Part shown: positions 31,086 to 42,350 of the stretch, piece by piece | How the letters are laid out: every line of letters starts with the position of its first letter | Numbering within the stretch: the first letter of the stretch is position 1 | Assembly: GCF_036373705.1 (NCBI RefSeq) | Contig: NW_027102662.1 | Coordinates: 186,001-250,000 of the forward strand | Direction of reading: 5' to 3' | DNA: 64,000 nt | Origin: Amia ocellicauda | Lineage: Eukaryota > Chordata > Actinopteri > Amiiformes > Amiidae | Translations under genes and position numbers: made by a program | The notes under the pieces: generated by a model | The model's database searches: none | What the model was told of the DNA's origin: nothing | What the model saw: the letters and a program-made list of their open reading frames with translations, nothing else

Positions 31086-31829
31086 ATGGAATATCCTCAG
31101 AAAATGTTTTTGATCCCTCAGGAGCAGCTTGAGAAACTGAGAAAAAATGTTTTCGGGCCAGAGCCCATTAGACAAACGGCCGAAAACAACCTGAACTCTG
31201 AAATGAAAGCTATACAGGCCAGGGCCGATTTAAATCAGTATTCCAAAGCCCAGTTGTATACCAACACTTTACAGCGCTACCTCCGTCTGGTTAGACAGGG
31301 TGAAAAAGATCAAAACATTTTAACTTTAACCATGGCCTCTCAAGAAAATGGTTCTGGGGCTGATGCGGGAGGTACGGTTGATAAAGATGTTGCGGTGACC
31401 GAACCTGTTGAGAGTTCAGAGGGAGGTGTTGTAACGGATGTTTTGAGAAACATGCCGGCCAGAAGCAAAAGACATGCAGAATATATCCTGCACAAAATGG
31501 TTCAGAAACCGCGGGTAACGGCTTGGAATGAACAGGGTGAATTTGTTTTTAAAGGACAACTGATCAAAGGTTCACACATGTTTGATTTGTTGAAGAGTGT
31601 CACTAGCACTAATAAGGTACCCGATAGTCGCCGACCTGTAGGCTGGAATGCTTTCCTACAGGCGATGGCCTGTCTGAACATGCCCCAATCCACAGTTCCT
31701 AACCAGGAAACGCGACAAAAAATCCGTCTGTGTAAAGAGGTGGAGCCTGATCTGACTCCGATATCTCATTACTCTGACCGTGCTGAGCGACCATCCTCAG
31801 GATCTATCCATCGTTGGGAAGCTTTTTAA
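31086..31829 (+). CDS. conserved Polinton 247-residue protein (copy B)
   Basis: Open, same length as copy A, with a few substitutions (for example Ala to Pro at residue 4, Val to Phe near 23, and the last residue Phe instead of Tyr). Function unknown. Confidence 0.55.
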   Translation: MEYPQKMFLIPQEQLEKLRKNVFGPEPIRQTAENNLNSEMKAIQARADLNQYSKAQLYTNTLQRYLRLVRQGEKDQNILTLTMASQENGSGADAGGTVDKDVAVTEPVESSEGGVVTDVLRNMPARSKRHAEYILHKMVQKPRVTAWNEQGEFVFKGQLIKGSHMFDLLKSVTSTNKVPDSRRPVGWNAFLQAMACLNMPQSTVPNQETRQKIRLCKEVEPDLTPISHYSDRAERPSSGSIHRWEAF

Positions 31830-32009
31830 TCTCATGTTTTTATTTGTCTCCCCTGTAAATAATGACCCGACAAACAATTTTTTTTTTTATTTATTTATTT
31901 TTCAAATGTTGTACATTTATTTATAACATAACCCCTGCTTTGTATAAGAATTGTATTGAAAAAAAACAATAACTAATGATTCAAAGGCTGTTTTCATTAT
32001 TTTTTCACC
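31830..32009. terminator. convergent polyadenylation region, copy B
   Basis: AT-rich spacer as in copy A. The plus-strand AATAAA of A is altered here (TTGAAAAAAAAC), so rightward polyadenylation may be weakened; minus-strand AATAAA motifs remain. Confidence 0.45.
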
Positions 32010-32581
32010 TTAACACGCATGACATCTTTTAAAATCCTCACAAGAACACCCCATCTGTATACATGGCTGGCTAGGGTCGTAAGTCATTGTGTTATAAGGG
32101 GGGGTCCACAGTGTCCTGACAAACTCTGCCACTTTTTTATCATTTTGGCCTAAATCCTCACTGTACAAGGCCATAATATCGGGGTATGACCTTCCTTTAG
32201 ATCTATGATATAAGAAAAACACACAGTGTTGACCACAAGTGAAGGTCTGAAGACTTTGTACTTGACGACCGCTGTAAATGGTTTCTTGACAGTTGTTGAG
32301 CAGAAAGTTATTGATCTTCCGAGGGAAATGTCTGAAATCCGGGGGGTTTGCATAGGAATCAAAAAATTCACCACGGTGGTCCTCCCTTAGATAAATAGCC
32401 AGCCAATGTTCTCCGGGCATGTTTTTAGGGTGTGTGTTGATTATGTACATTGCAGGTAAATTCTTGATCTTAAATTTAGGCAGCTGATCGCAGGCGTTGA
32501 CCCTTTAAACAGTTTCCGTGAGCCGGCCAGGGCATTCATGATGTGGTTGAGCTCTCTGGTGTTCATTTTAATAATAATCAT
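32010..32581 (-). pseudogene. adenain-like cysteine protease, copy B (frameshift near N-terminus)
   Basis: The catalytic part from MYIINTHPKNMPGEHW to the end is open (146 codons). The preceding ~40 codons are displaced by small changes near 32500 (GCGTTGACCCTTTAAA against GCGTAGACTCCTTGAAA). Confidence 0.85.
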
Positions 32582-33876
32582 ACAGAACGTTTCTTCTCTG
32601 ATTCACCTCAATAATGTTGTCAAACACAGCATACACGACCATATTTACAGTGCGTGGTAGAGGCTGCTTGAAACGCATCTCCAAACGCATATTGCCCGTC
32701 TTCATCAGTGAAAAATGTTGTCCACACTCTTCGTCAGGGGTCAGGTTGAAACCGTACAGGGTGTAACCGCTGCAGTATTCCCGGCGATCGATCAGCAGAG
32801 TTTGATCCTTGAGATGGCGACCCGTAGCCAGTACTAGACTGTAATATTCACGAACCGCATTGCCGTTTTCAAAGTCAGGTTGAAAAGGTCTGGATGGAAC
32901 CTGCACACCATCGACGTACAACGCTATAAATTCCGCATTATAATCTTTAAAGTTAAAGGGGTTCTTGTTGTAAACCCCGGTAAATGCATCATTAACCACG
33001 AGGCCTATAATAACCTGTTTTGGGAGCTGTCCTAGAAACAGATTTTCCTGGTTCATCACCCGTGTCCCTGCGGGGATACTGTGGACTTTCATATAGACTC
33101 TTTCGATCGGGTACTCGGCGTTTGCCGTCATTAACGCCTGCGCGTGTCCTAGTTTAACCGCCGGGGAGACGGACACTTTTTTCACAAACAGCGAGGCCGA
33201 TAATATGGTCAGTTTATATTTTTCAGTATCAGGGGTCATCAGACAAAAAGCACTTTTACTACGGATCATTTTAATTTTAATGTCTACCCCGTTGAGCATG
33301 AGTTTTTCTTGGAAAAATATGTCTGCATGGATATGCCCCATTAGCTCAAAGGTCCTCCCTTCTGTTGAAGAGGCCGTTCTTTTTTGCAAACCCTTATTGA
33401 GTCCCTCTGGATCCTTGTCGTCCATAGCTTCCGGGATGTCTTTGAAGAAAAGGCCGGGGCTGAACTGTTTGCTTAGGGTCTCCTCACTATAATTAAGGAT
33501 ACACTCCATCATGGCTCTATAGGGGTAAGTATTGCTGCTTTGACTAATGAGCCGATCTCCCAGGGTCACATCCACCTGTGAAAACATGGTGGCCACCGGG
33601 TAATTGAAGACCCCAGCGTTGGCCGTCTTCTCGATTGCATCGCCATCCTCATCAGTCACTTTACAGTTCATTAAAATAAATGTGTTATTCAAATCAATAT
33701 AATCCTCGCCATTGCCAGCTATAAAAAAACTCTTGAGGGGCCGTGTCTGAAATTGCAGAAAGAGGGGGAATCTCTACATATATGCTCTTATCTATACTCG
33801 TTTGAGTGTATGGAACTGTAAACAGATCCAGTTCTGATTTGACGCATTCTTCCGATAGACTGTGGACAAAAGACAT
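32568..33876 (-). pseudogene. hexon / major capsid protein, copy B
   Basis: The best-preserved hexon: 373 codons are open from Asn-Asn-Thr-Phe to the stop, and the Val-Thr-Asp stop of A, C and D is a Glu codon here. Insertions in an A-run near 33722 shift the N-terminal ~60 codons out of frame. Confidence 0.8.
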
Positions 33877-33878
33877 GT

Positions 33879-34369
33879 TTAAAAGATGTATCCTGAGGCT
33901 CTATTTTTCTTTCTTTGAGACTTTCTTTTTGCAGGTTTTTTCTTGTGCTGCTTCCTTCTCCGAGTGTTTCCACGATATGTTGGAGAATGAGAGATTCTTC
34001 GTTTTTTGTTAGCCACGGATCTTCGTCGCCCCCTGGTGGACACATGCTGTTTCTTCTTTTACCCCCCCTCCTCAGTATTACCATGAGACCCGAACCCTCC
34101 TGATGCTCATGGCTAGCTGCCCGGTTCATAACATTGGTGAACACGTCACTAACAATATTTTTAGCCGCTGATTTCAAGTGGGGTCTGGCTATAGCAAAGC
34201 CTCTCTTAAGCAGGGGTACGGCCATTCTAAAGAGACCACGAAAGAGTCCTCCTAGACCGGCGCCATACATTGTGGGGGCTCCTACAATACCGGGCAAGCC
34301 GTTCCCGGCTTGCATCTTGTAATAATCCACATAGGCGCTAGGATCTACATAACCCCTCGAGGTAGCCAT
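33879..34369 (-). pseudogene. pVI-like minor virion protein, copy B (frameshift)
   Basis: N-terminal two thirds as in copy C. A 2-base insertion near 34031 (CCCCCTGG against CCCTGG) shifts the basic tail into another frame, which runs on into the hexon start region (to 33788). Confidence 0.68.
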
Positions 34370-34370
34370 T

Positions 34371-35099
34371 TTAATAATGTACACACTGTTTCAGGGGTCG
34401 AAAATGTAGTTTGACAATAACTTTACCGAAGCGGAAGGGTACGTTGATATTCTGATCCGATTTGACTTCGATCGTGATGTTGTCAAAGTGGGTCTTTGAG
34501 ACTGGTACGTAGTGTGGCTTGTCATAAGTAATTGTGACCATGTCATTGCTTTTACCTTTAATAAGTACATTTCTCAAAAGGGGGACATAACTATCCCCGA
34601 CCCTCTGGTGGGTTATGATATCCGTATACACATAAAGAGTGTAAAAGCCGCCCCACCACTTCTGAGAACCTGCTCTCTGTGTCAGAATAGAACCCTAATA
34701 TACGCCCCAGTTGGCCGCTGGTTTGAATGCTAATACCTGGTTTTGACACCTTGTACACTCTGTTTTTAATAGGGTTGTAATATAGCTTGATGTTGGGGGT
34801 GCCTTCTGAGAACTGTTTATGAATCTCATCTAATATTTTATCCACATTGTCATAATAACCTCCTTGTATCGTGAATATCCATTGATTTTAACATCATCAA
34901 AAATGGCGAAGGTGGCATCCTTATCTTGTAAAACAGCCCAAGTGTAAGGATACTGTATTTCCGCCAACCCCACTTCCCACGACCCCCTTAGATCTATAGA
35001 TTTTCCAAATTGTACCGTGTAACTGGATATTTCATTTTTAGGGTATATATCGAGAGAGGCGTTACTGGGTAGAGTCACGTAGAAGCCTCCTGATTCCAT
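34371..35099 (-). pseudogene. penton / minor capsid protein, copy B
   Basis: Carries the frame change shared by all copies near 34650-34690 and a private 4-base loss near 34886 (GATTTTAAC against GACTCTTTTTAAC). Likely start: Met before Glu-Ser-Gly-Gly at 35099. Confidence 0.76.
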
Positions 35100-35145
35100 C
35101 TTGAGTACCGAAAGTAATGCCCCCATCACACCCGCGGGCATGTTG

Positions 35146-36237
35146 TTATAAGGATTGAATATCGCAAACCTGTTGTTCCGGGACCCAACTATTGAACTTT
35201 TCAGGCCATCCAAGCCATTTCACCAACACGTATTTTTTCCGGTTCTGGGTTTTTTCAGCTAATATCTTTTCAACTCTGTATACACTGTCTTTACCCACAA
35301 TCATTTTTTGTAACTCGGCTTCGTAAAACGTTCCTTCTATATCCTCCCCGTCATAGTCTTTTAACCGGTACACGGGGGGGTCTCTAGCCAACTGTTCGGT
35401 AACTGTAAAATATTCGTCAGAAAATGTTTGTTCATAACCTTTGGCAAAAGTACTCCTTAGCTTTGAAACGCGAACCACATCACCGATGTTGAACTTATAA
35501 GTAGTTTTTCCCTTCTTAATAAATGGTCCGTATAATTCTTTATAGACCTTAAAAGAATTACTTTGATCAACATCTATCGGCTTCATTTTAATACTGGTGT
35601 GATACCCTTGGTTGTAAGCATCGATAAAATCCTGAACTTTATCAAAATACTTGAACGTGTTGACCGCTGTAAAATATCTCCACATTTTGGTCTTCATGGT
35701 GCGGTTAAACCTCTCCACTACCGATGCCTTAAGCTCATTACCGGTGGTGAAATGATGTATTTTGTGTCTCTTCAGTAGATTCTGAAATTCTCTGTTGAGA
35801 AACTCTTTTCCTTTATCAGTCTGCAGTTTTTTAGGACATCGACCCTGGGACAATATATCCTCAAAGGCCCTTGTCACCGCCCGACCTGTTTTTTTATGTA
35901 GAATGCGAGCCCAGGCATATTTTGATAACACATCGATACACATCAACATCAATTTGTGACCATTGTTATGTTTTGATAAATTTGACATATCGACTAGATC
36001 CATTTGCCATTGTGAGTCTATGTCAGTTGCATATACGCGGTTTCTTTTAAAGTTAATCCTGAGAGGTTTATGTAAGGTATAGGCGTCTTGTTCCCGTAAC
36101 CATTCTGAAACAACCACATCATTAACCTTCACTCCGGCCTCAGCGAGTCCTCTTTGAAAACCCTTCTTACCCGCCAAACCCCCAATCTTGGCTGGGTTGT
36201 AGTATAGTTCCTGCATTTGGGGAGCTTGCCGAGTCAT
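35146..36237 (-). CDS. retrovirus-type integrase with chromodomain (copy B, intact)
   Basis: 363 residues, all three catalytic residues and the chromodomain present. A few substitutions relative to A and C, for example Lys for Asn in HKKTGRAV and Met for Ile in NRTMKTK. Upstream, the frame before the ATG differs (GAATAACCAAAC), supporting the ATG as the true start. Confidence 0.94.
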   Translation of the reverse strand: MTRQAPQMQELYYNPAKIGGLAGKKGFQRGLAEAGVKVNDVVVSEWLREQDAYTLHKPLRINFKRNRVYATDIDSQWQMDLVDMSNLSKHNNGHKLMLMCIDVLSKYAWARILHKKTGRAVTRAFEDILSQGRCPKKLQTDKGKEFLNREFQNLLKRHKIHHFTTGNELKASVVERFNRTMKTKMWRYFTAVNTFKYFDKVQDFIDAYNQGYHTSIKMKPIDVDQSNSFKVYKELYGPFIKKGKTTYKFNIGDVVRVSKLRSTFAKGYEQTFSDEYFTVTEQLARDPPVYRLKDYDGEDIEGTFYEAELQKMIVGKDSVYRVEKILAEKTQNRKKYVLVKWLGWPEKFNSWVPEQQVCDIQSL

Positions 36238-36276
36238 TCTGTCGAATAACCAAACAGACCCACACTATGCGCAAAG

Positions 36277-36284
36277 TTTTTATA
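36277..36284 (-). promoter_or_regulatory. TATA box of the integrase gene, copy B
   Basis: TATAAAAA on the minus strand 40 nt upstream of the ATG, as in the other copies. Confidence 0.5.
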
Positions 36285-36409
36285 CAAGGTTTTTTATTCA
36301 ACTTCAGGAGAGCAGATACCCCTTTTTAGACATTTGAGAAAAGTATAACATACACAACAATTTTTTCTACGGTCCAGACAAAAAGAAATCAGATGATTGG
36401 TTACTTGAT

Positions 36410-36802
36410 CTACATCAACAAATATACCTGTTTCTTTATCTTGTAGGCACACACCTCAGTTACATATGTAAATAAAACAACAATATGACCTATTTTAAAA
36501 GTAAACAGAGGTGTATTAAACATGCTCAGCAAAAGGTCATACAGATGTTGATGAAATGGCCTAATATCATTCTTGGCCCCCTTGAGCGCTTCATCCCAGT
36601 GTTCGTACCCCCCGGTCTTTGTTACAGCAGCCATTCACTTTTCCAGGTTTGAAAGTTGATCCTCATCGATGGTTAAATCTGTAGAGAAAAGGCTCGCGTT
36701 GGCTACTTTTCTGTCAAGCACATGGTGTAATAGCGCTCTCAGGTTAGCTGCAGAGTGTTGATGACAGAACCAGTTGCAGAAGCAGTCCAGAACATTCCCC
36801 AT
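36410..36802 (-). pseudogene. possible Bcl-2-like gene, copy B (nonsense)
   Basis: TGA before Met-Ala-Ala near 36635, shared with A and D. The last 74 codons are open and the final residue is Met instead of Ile. Confidence 0.72.
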
Positions 36803-36814
36803 GTTCAAAGTCCC

Positions 36815-37663
36815 TTAGTTCAGGTCAGAGTCTGAATCAGTGGCATAGATGTCGAATTCCTCGTCGCTGCCCCCAGCTTTAACTTCTTTACGGAAGAAAT
36901 AAGCTTTTAGCTTGCCAGCGGTTTTTCTACTCGGCTCATCCAGGTCATTGACCAGCTGCCCAAGTTTCTCTATTATAAACGGCTCCTTTTTCAGCTCCAG
37001 CAAAATCTCATCTATGATTTTCTGGACTTGTCCCGCAGTGACATGTATGTGGGAGTAAGACAGCGCCTTGATTAGTGCCGGTTTCAGCCACGGTTTGTTC
37101 AGTCTTCTGTAAAACACGTTGAAATAGAACAGGAAATAGTAACGGTCTGGTTCAAACAAACAACTGTGTCTCAACTGACTGGGGTGATTCACTTCACACC
37201 CCCGACAGACTTCTTTCAGAGCTCGGTCGATGAGAGCACTCAGAATATACACCAGGGTGCTTTTAACCACTCTGCTTACTTGGTCACATACCCCGGGCAT
37301 AAATCCTGCGTCTTCATCACGCCCCTGGGACAGTCCGATGCTCATTGGGTCGCCTGGTGGTTTGTGGGGTGTTTCTACATCCATTGGACTGACCCCCTCC
37401 TGAGACGCACAGACGGTAGACAGTTCGGCAAAATCGAGGCCCTCCATGAGCTCCAGAGGCTGGGGATCCCCGAGACTCATTTGGACATCCATCGCACCGC
37501 ATGTTGTTTCGTCCTGAGGGACCGGGGTCTGAGGTCTTGGAGGGTAACCGCAGTCAGAGGGTTCCAGAGTGTATACAAAATCTGGGGAATAGAACCAGGG
37601 GTGATCCCGGGTTTGAAGAGGCCTGTAGAGCCTGTCGACGTCCGCAGCTTTCGGGTAAGACAT
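36815..37663 (-). CDS. 282-residue accessory protein with Cys/His cluster (copy B, intact)
   Basis: Open from MSYPKAADVD to the acidic tail, with the same Cys/His cluster as copy 0. Small differences include Gly-Tyr-Pro-Pro for Gly-Tyr-Ser-Pro and Gln-Leu-Val for Gln-Leu-Leu. Confidence 0.6.
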   Translation of the reverse strand: MSYPKAADVDRLYRPLQTRDHPWFYSPDFVYTLEPSDCGYPPRPQTPVPQDETTCGAMDVQMSLGDPQPLELMEGLDFAELSTVCASQEGVSPMDVETPHKPPGDPMSIGLSQGRDEDAGFMPGVCDQVSRVVKSTLVYILSALIDRALKEVCRGCEVNHPSQLRHSCLFEPDRYYFLFYFNVFYRRLNKPWLKPALIKALSYSHIHVTAGQVQKIIDEILLELKKEPFIIEKLGQLVNDLDEPSRKTAGKLKAYFFRKEVKAGGSDEEFDIYATDSDSDLN

Positions 37664-37741
37664 TCTCTTTAATTTTAAACCATGAATGAATTGTTGCGCC
37701 TTTTATCCTATCTCTTCACTACGTCACGACACACCGCCCTC

Positions 37742-38333
37742 TTAGAAGAGAGTAGCCCCTGAGCCGTCAGACCCCCCTCCAAAACCCCACACGTCGTCGG
37801 TTTTTTCATCGTCGTCGTCATTCAAGGGGGATATATAATCCATAATCCAGCATATTCTCCTTCTAACCAAATCCAGTTGCGAACATTTGGTCAAGATGTC
37901 AAAACCATCATTTATACAGTTTATGACCTCTTTCAAGAACGGCCAGTCCACGGCGTCAAACATAATTTCAGTAACCTGTTTTTCTGGATCCTCCACACCC
38001 CCTTCAATAGGGTTTGTAATCAGGGTACTGCTAAACAAAACCTTACGATCTGTAGTTAGAGATAGACTCTTCACCACTCTACCGTAGTTCTGCAAGCTTT
38101 CCCATTCACACCTTTCAAAACCCTGAGTCGGAGACTCCATTTCGCATTCTCTTGGACCCTCTTGCAAGCCTTCTAGAGTCTTATCCACAAGCCCCAGATC
38201 TCTCCAGGCCATCACCTTCAACCAGTCCTCATAAGAGTATTCAATTACCGTCTCAAAAGGTTCCAACGTACCCTCCTTCTCTCCCAAAGCAAAAAGCTCC
38301 ACTCCAACATAGCTGGGATCCCTTTTAAAGCGC
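37742..38333 (-). pseudogene. 236-residue terminal gene, 5' end replaced by tRNA-spacer DNA (copy B)
   Basis: The C-terminal ~195 codons are intact up to Arg-Phe-Lys-Arg-Asp. Upstream, the frame continues by chance into tRNA-array DNA (to 38494) because a deletion fused the two at a 4-base AGCG overlap. The native start, promoter and right terminal repeat are gone. Confidence 0.85.
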
Positions 38334-38528
38334 AGGGCGACCTGCCTTTGAAAGAGTTTCCAAAGTGTCCTGATGTGCCCTTTAGCAATGCCAAACAGGT
38401 CTGTGAAAATGGCATCCTTTCGCAGCACTTCAGACGCCATCTCACAGTCTAGCCGACCTGAAATGCGTGAGCCCGTTTTACGAGCAGGCTTCAACGGTAA
38501 TCGTTTGAAGCAAGACGTGGCGGTGTCA

Positions 38529-38601
38529 GTTTCCGTAGTGTAGCGGTTATCACGTTTGCCTAACGTGCGAAAGGTCCCCCGATAGAAATCAGGCGGAAAC
38601 A
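38529..38601 (+). pseudogene. tRNA-Val(AAC) pseudogene
   Basis: Anticodon AAC is readable, but the T arm is destroyed (CCCCGATAGAAATCAGG), so the B box is lost. Confidence 0.85.
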
Positions 38602-38783
38602 GCCTGCTGTGGGCCGGTCCTTTTCGTCCTGCTTGCCCTCGTGGTTCCCCGGAGGCGGTGGGTGGTTTTTCTTCATTGGAGTGCCCGAAATCGGTGCACT
38701 CAGAGCGTCCGTCCGTCGACAGGTTGAAATTGTAAACGCTGGTGTAGCCACTTTTAATTAAAATCTGATGATGTTGATGATGT

Positions 38784-38814
<31 letters not shown>

Positions 38815-39188
38815 CTTGTTGTTCTTGTTGTCGTCGTAGTCACCGTCATTATTAATGTTAAAGTAAAGCAGTAGTTAGATTTGTTGCTATCGTAAGGTGT
38901 AGAACGCACAATAGCTCTGTGATTGTCTGATGGTGGCACAAGACGAGCAGCAGCTGTTTGAACAAGCCATTGAGCATCACCTTGTTGGTGTAAGTGTAAG
39001 TCTTGTCATAGCTCAGGGCGTTCTTCCTTTGAAAGAGTTTCCAAAGTGTCCTGATGTGCCCTTGAGCAATGCAAAATAGGTCAGTGAAAATAGAAACCTT
39101 TATCTCACAGGCTGGCCCATGGGAAACGCCTGTGTGCGTTTTACCAGCCGGCTTCGATGGGAGCCATTCGAAACGCCAGGACTGGTCG

Positions 39189-39261
39189 GTTTCCGTAGTG
39201 TAGTGGCTATTACGTTCGCCTCACACGCAAAAATTCCCTGGTTCGAAAACGGCCGGAAACA
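39189..39261 (+). pseudogene. tRNA-Val(CAC) pseudogene
   Basis: Anticodon-stem 3' side mutated (GCAAA), variable region altered (AATTCC), T stem and 3' acceptor changed (AAAACGGCCGG). Confidence 0.82.
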
Positions 39262-39802
39262 ACCCGAGGTGCACGCGTGCCAGTGCCGTGTTACCCGTCC
39301 CCATCTCTCTGCCCCAAGGCTGGCCGTCGTTTTCTCTTCCTCGGAGTGGCAAAAATTCCTGACCTTGAGAACAAACGATCGCAGAAGGGAAGCTTTGCGA
39401 GGCGCTGGAACTGACACTTTTAAAATCGATACATGTTGTTGCTGTTACAATACGACCGTAGCAGGATCGGCGACATTGCTGTTACTCTTATGTAGTTGAA
39501 GGCGCAGTATAGCTCTGATAGTCTGGTGGTGACGGAAGACCACCAGCCGTTTGAACAAGCCATTCAGCATCACCTTGTTGGGCTAAGTGCAGGCACTGTC
39601 AGAGCGCAGGGCGTCCTGCCTTTGAAAGAGTTTCCGAAGTATCCTGATGTGCCCTTTAGCAATGCCAAACAGGTCAGTGAAAATGGCATCCTTTCGCGGC
39701 ACTACAGACGCCATCTCACAGCCTAGCCGACCTGAAACGCCTGAGCCCGTTTTACCAGCAGGCTCCAACGGTAACCGTTCGAAGCAAGAGGCCACAGTGT
39801 CA

Positions 39803-39875
39803 GTTTCCGTAGTGTAGCAGTCATCACGTTTGCCTAACGCGCGAAAGGTCCCCCGTTCGAAACCGGGCGGAAACA
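39803..39875 (+). pseudogene. tRNA-Val(AAC), degenerate
   Basis: D arm changed (TAGCAGTCATC), a T-G pair in the anticodon stem, and a T-stem mismatch (CCCCG facing CCGGG). Activity doubtful. Confidence 0.65.
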
Positions 39876-40465
39876 GCCTGTTGTGGGCCGGTCCTTTTCA
39901 TCCTGCTTGCCCTCGTGGTTCCCTGGAGGCAGTGGGTGGCTTTTCTTCATTGGAGTGCCCGAAATCGGTGCACTCAGAGCGTCCGTCCGTCGACAGGTTG
40001 AAATTGTAAACGCTGGTGTAGCCACTTTTAATTGAAATATGATGATGATGATGATGATGTTGTTGTTCTTGTTCTTGTTGTTGTTGTTGTTCTTGTTTTT
40101 CTTGTTGTCGTCGTGGTCGCCGTCATTATTATTGTTAAAGTAAAGCAGTAGTTAGATTTGTTGCTACCGTAAGGTGTAGAAGGCACAATAGCTTTGTGAT
40201 TGTCTGATGGTGGCACAAGACGAGCAGCAGCTGTTTGAACAAGCCATTGAGCATCACCTTGTTGGGGTAAGTGTAAGTCTTGTCATAGCTCAGGGCGTTC
40301 TTCCTTTGAAAGAGTTTCCAAAGTGTCCTGATGTGCCCTTGAGCAATGCAAAATAGGTCAGTGAAAATAGAAACCTTTATCTCACAGGCTGGCCCACGGG
40401 AAACCCCCGTGCGCGTTTTACCAGCCGGCTTCGATGGGAGCCATTTGAAACACCAGGACGGGTCG

Positions 40466-40538
40466 GTTTCCGTAGTGTAGTGGCTATCACGTTCGCCTCA
40501 CACGCGAAAGGTCCCTGGTTCGAAACCGGGCGGAAACA
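40466..40538 (+). tRNA. tRNA-Val(CAC)
   Basis: Complete cloverleaf, same sequence as 4916-4988; anticodon CAC, one G-T pair in the T stem. Confidence 0.88.
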
Positions 40539-41409
40539 ACCCGCGGTGCACGCGTGCCAGTGCCGTGTTACCCGTCGCCATCTCTCTGCCCCAAGGCCGG
40601 CCGTCGTTTTCTCTTCCTCGGAGTGGCAAGAAATCCTGACCTTGAGAACAAACGATCGCAGAAGGGTAGCTTTGCGAGGCACTGGAACTGACACTTTTAA
40701 AATCGATACATGTTGTTGCGTTACAATACGACCGTAGCAGGATCGGCGACATTGCTGTTACTCTTATGTAGTTGAAGGCGCAGTATAGCTCTGATAGTCT
40801 GGTGGTGACGGAAGACCACCAGCCGTTTGAACAAGCCATTCAGCATCACCTTGTAGGGCTAAACGCAGGCACTGTCAGAGCGCAGGTCGTCCTGCCTTTG
40901 AAAGAGTTTCCGAAGTGTCCCGAAATCGGTGCACTCAGAGCGTTCGTCCATCGACAGGTTGAAATTGTAAACGCTGGTGTAGCCACTTTTAATTAAAATC
41001 TGATGATGATGATGTTGTTGTTGTTATTCTTGTTGTCGTCGTAGTCGCCGTCATTATTAATGTTAAAGTAAAGCAGTAGTTAGATTTGTTGCTACCGTAA
41101 GGTGTAGAAGGCACAATAGCTCTGATAGTCTGGTGGTGAAGGAAGACCACCAGACGTTTGAACAAGCCATTCAGCATCACCTTGTTGGGTTAAGTGCAGG
41201 CACTGTCAGAGCGCAGGGCGTCCTGCCTTTAAAAGAGTTTCCGAAGTGTCCTGATGTGCCCTTTAGCAATGCCAAACAGGTCAGTGAAAATGGCATCCTT
41301 TCGCCGCACTTCAGACGCCATCTCACAGCCTAGCCGACCTGAAACACCTGAGCCCGTTTTACCAGCAGGCTTTAACGGTAACCATTTGAAGCAAGAGGCA
41401 GCGGTGTCA

Positions 41410-41482
41410 GTTTCCGTAGTGTAGCGGTTATCACGTTCGCCTAACGCGCGAAAGGTCCCCGGTTTGAAACCGGGCGGAAACA
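41410..41482 (+). tRNA. tRNA-Val(AAC) with T-loop change
   Basis: Matches 5861-5933 except that the T loop reads TTTGAAA instead of TTCGAAA. The changed C is invariant in tRNAs and in the B box, so expression may be reduced. Confidence 0.7.
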
Positions 41483-42350
41483 GCCTACTGTGGGCTGGCC
41501 CTTTTCGTCATTCTTGCCCTCGTGGTTCCCCGGAGGCGGTGGGTGTCTTTTCTTCATTGGAGTGCCCGCAATCGATGCACTCAGAGCGTCCGTCCGTCGA
41601 CAGGTTGAAATTGTAAACGCTGGTGTAGCCACTTTTAATTAAAATCTGATGATGATGATGATGATGATGTTGTTGTTGTTGTTCTTGTTGTTGTTGTTCT
41701 TGTTGTCATCGTGGTCGCCGTCATTATTATTGTTAAAGTAAAGCAGTAGTTAGATTTGTTGCTACCGTAAGGTGTAGAAGACAACAGTTGGTATGGCGTG
41801 TGATATCAAAACATTCAGAATACTTTTAACCTATATAATTTATAAGCTTTGTAAAATAAACCCAAATATATCTTTTGCGGGGATAAACGCTGTTCTGAGT
41901 AGTTTGTGACTTGTTTAATACCAAACAAAGCATCGCTATAAAAAAAAAAAAAATCACTGTAAAAGCGCTAGTTTTTTTGATCTTTATAGTTATTTTCTAG
42001 GCTCAGGTTGTTTTTTAGTGCTTATAAAGGCCTGAAATATTCTTAGTGGTTGTTGACTATAGGTCTTGATGTTTAAAAATGTTTTTTTGAGAGACCAAAA
42101 GGTTCTAATAAAAGTTTAGAGTAGAGAGGAGAGAGATCGTCTCCATCTTGGTTTCTATTTGAAATTTGATGCAGTGTCATTTTATTGGTTGGTTTTGATA
42201 TGTTAATTGGTAACAGGGCGGCACAAAGGCCAGACCAGAACAATGCCTTACAAGCAGATCCGGCATGTGGCCATCAGTATAAGTATGAAGGTCTGGTCTT
42301 CAGCTCGACAGACTCATGCTGACCTTTCGATTTAAGACTAAAGATCAACA

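Larger units (their letters stand above)
22376..38330. mobile_element. Polinton/Maverick copy B (only left end in the window; right end lost)
   Basis: Begins with the complete left terminal repeat and carries the full gene order, but stops inside the terminal 236-residue gene at 38328-38333. There it is joined to a tRNA spacer through the shared bases AGCG. With the missing ~430 bp it would be about 16.4 kb, in the usual Polinton range of 15-20 kb. Confidence 0.95.
38331..41780 (+). repeat. tandem tRNA-Val array 3
   Basis: Five units with tRNAs at 38529, 39189, 39803, 40466 and 41410. Hairpins as in array 1, GAT/GTT microsatellites near 38765-38838, 40039-40117, 41000-41045 and 41648-41715, and empty CTTATG target sites at 39487-39492 and 40763-40768. 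It ends in the same Polinton junction as array 1 (GTGTAGAAGACAACAGTTGG). No protein gene seen. Confidence 0.85.

Noticed and set aside
38331-41780. CRISPR array
   Set aside because: Repeats are several hundred bases long with a tRNA in each, unlike short direct repeats with unique spacers, and the genome is eukaryotic.
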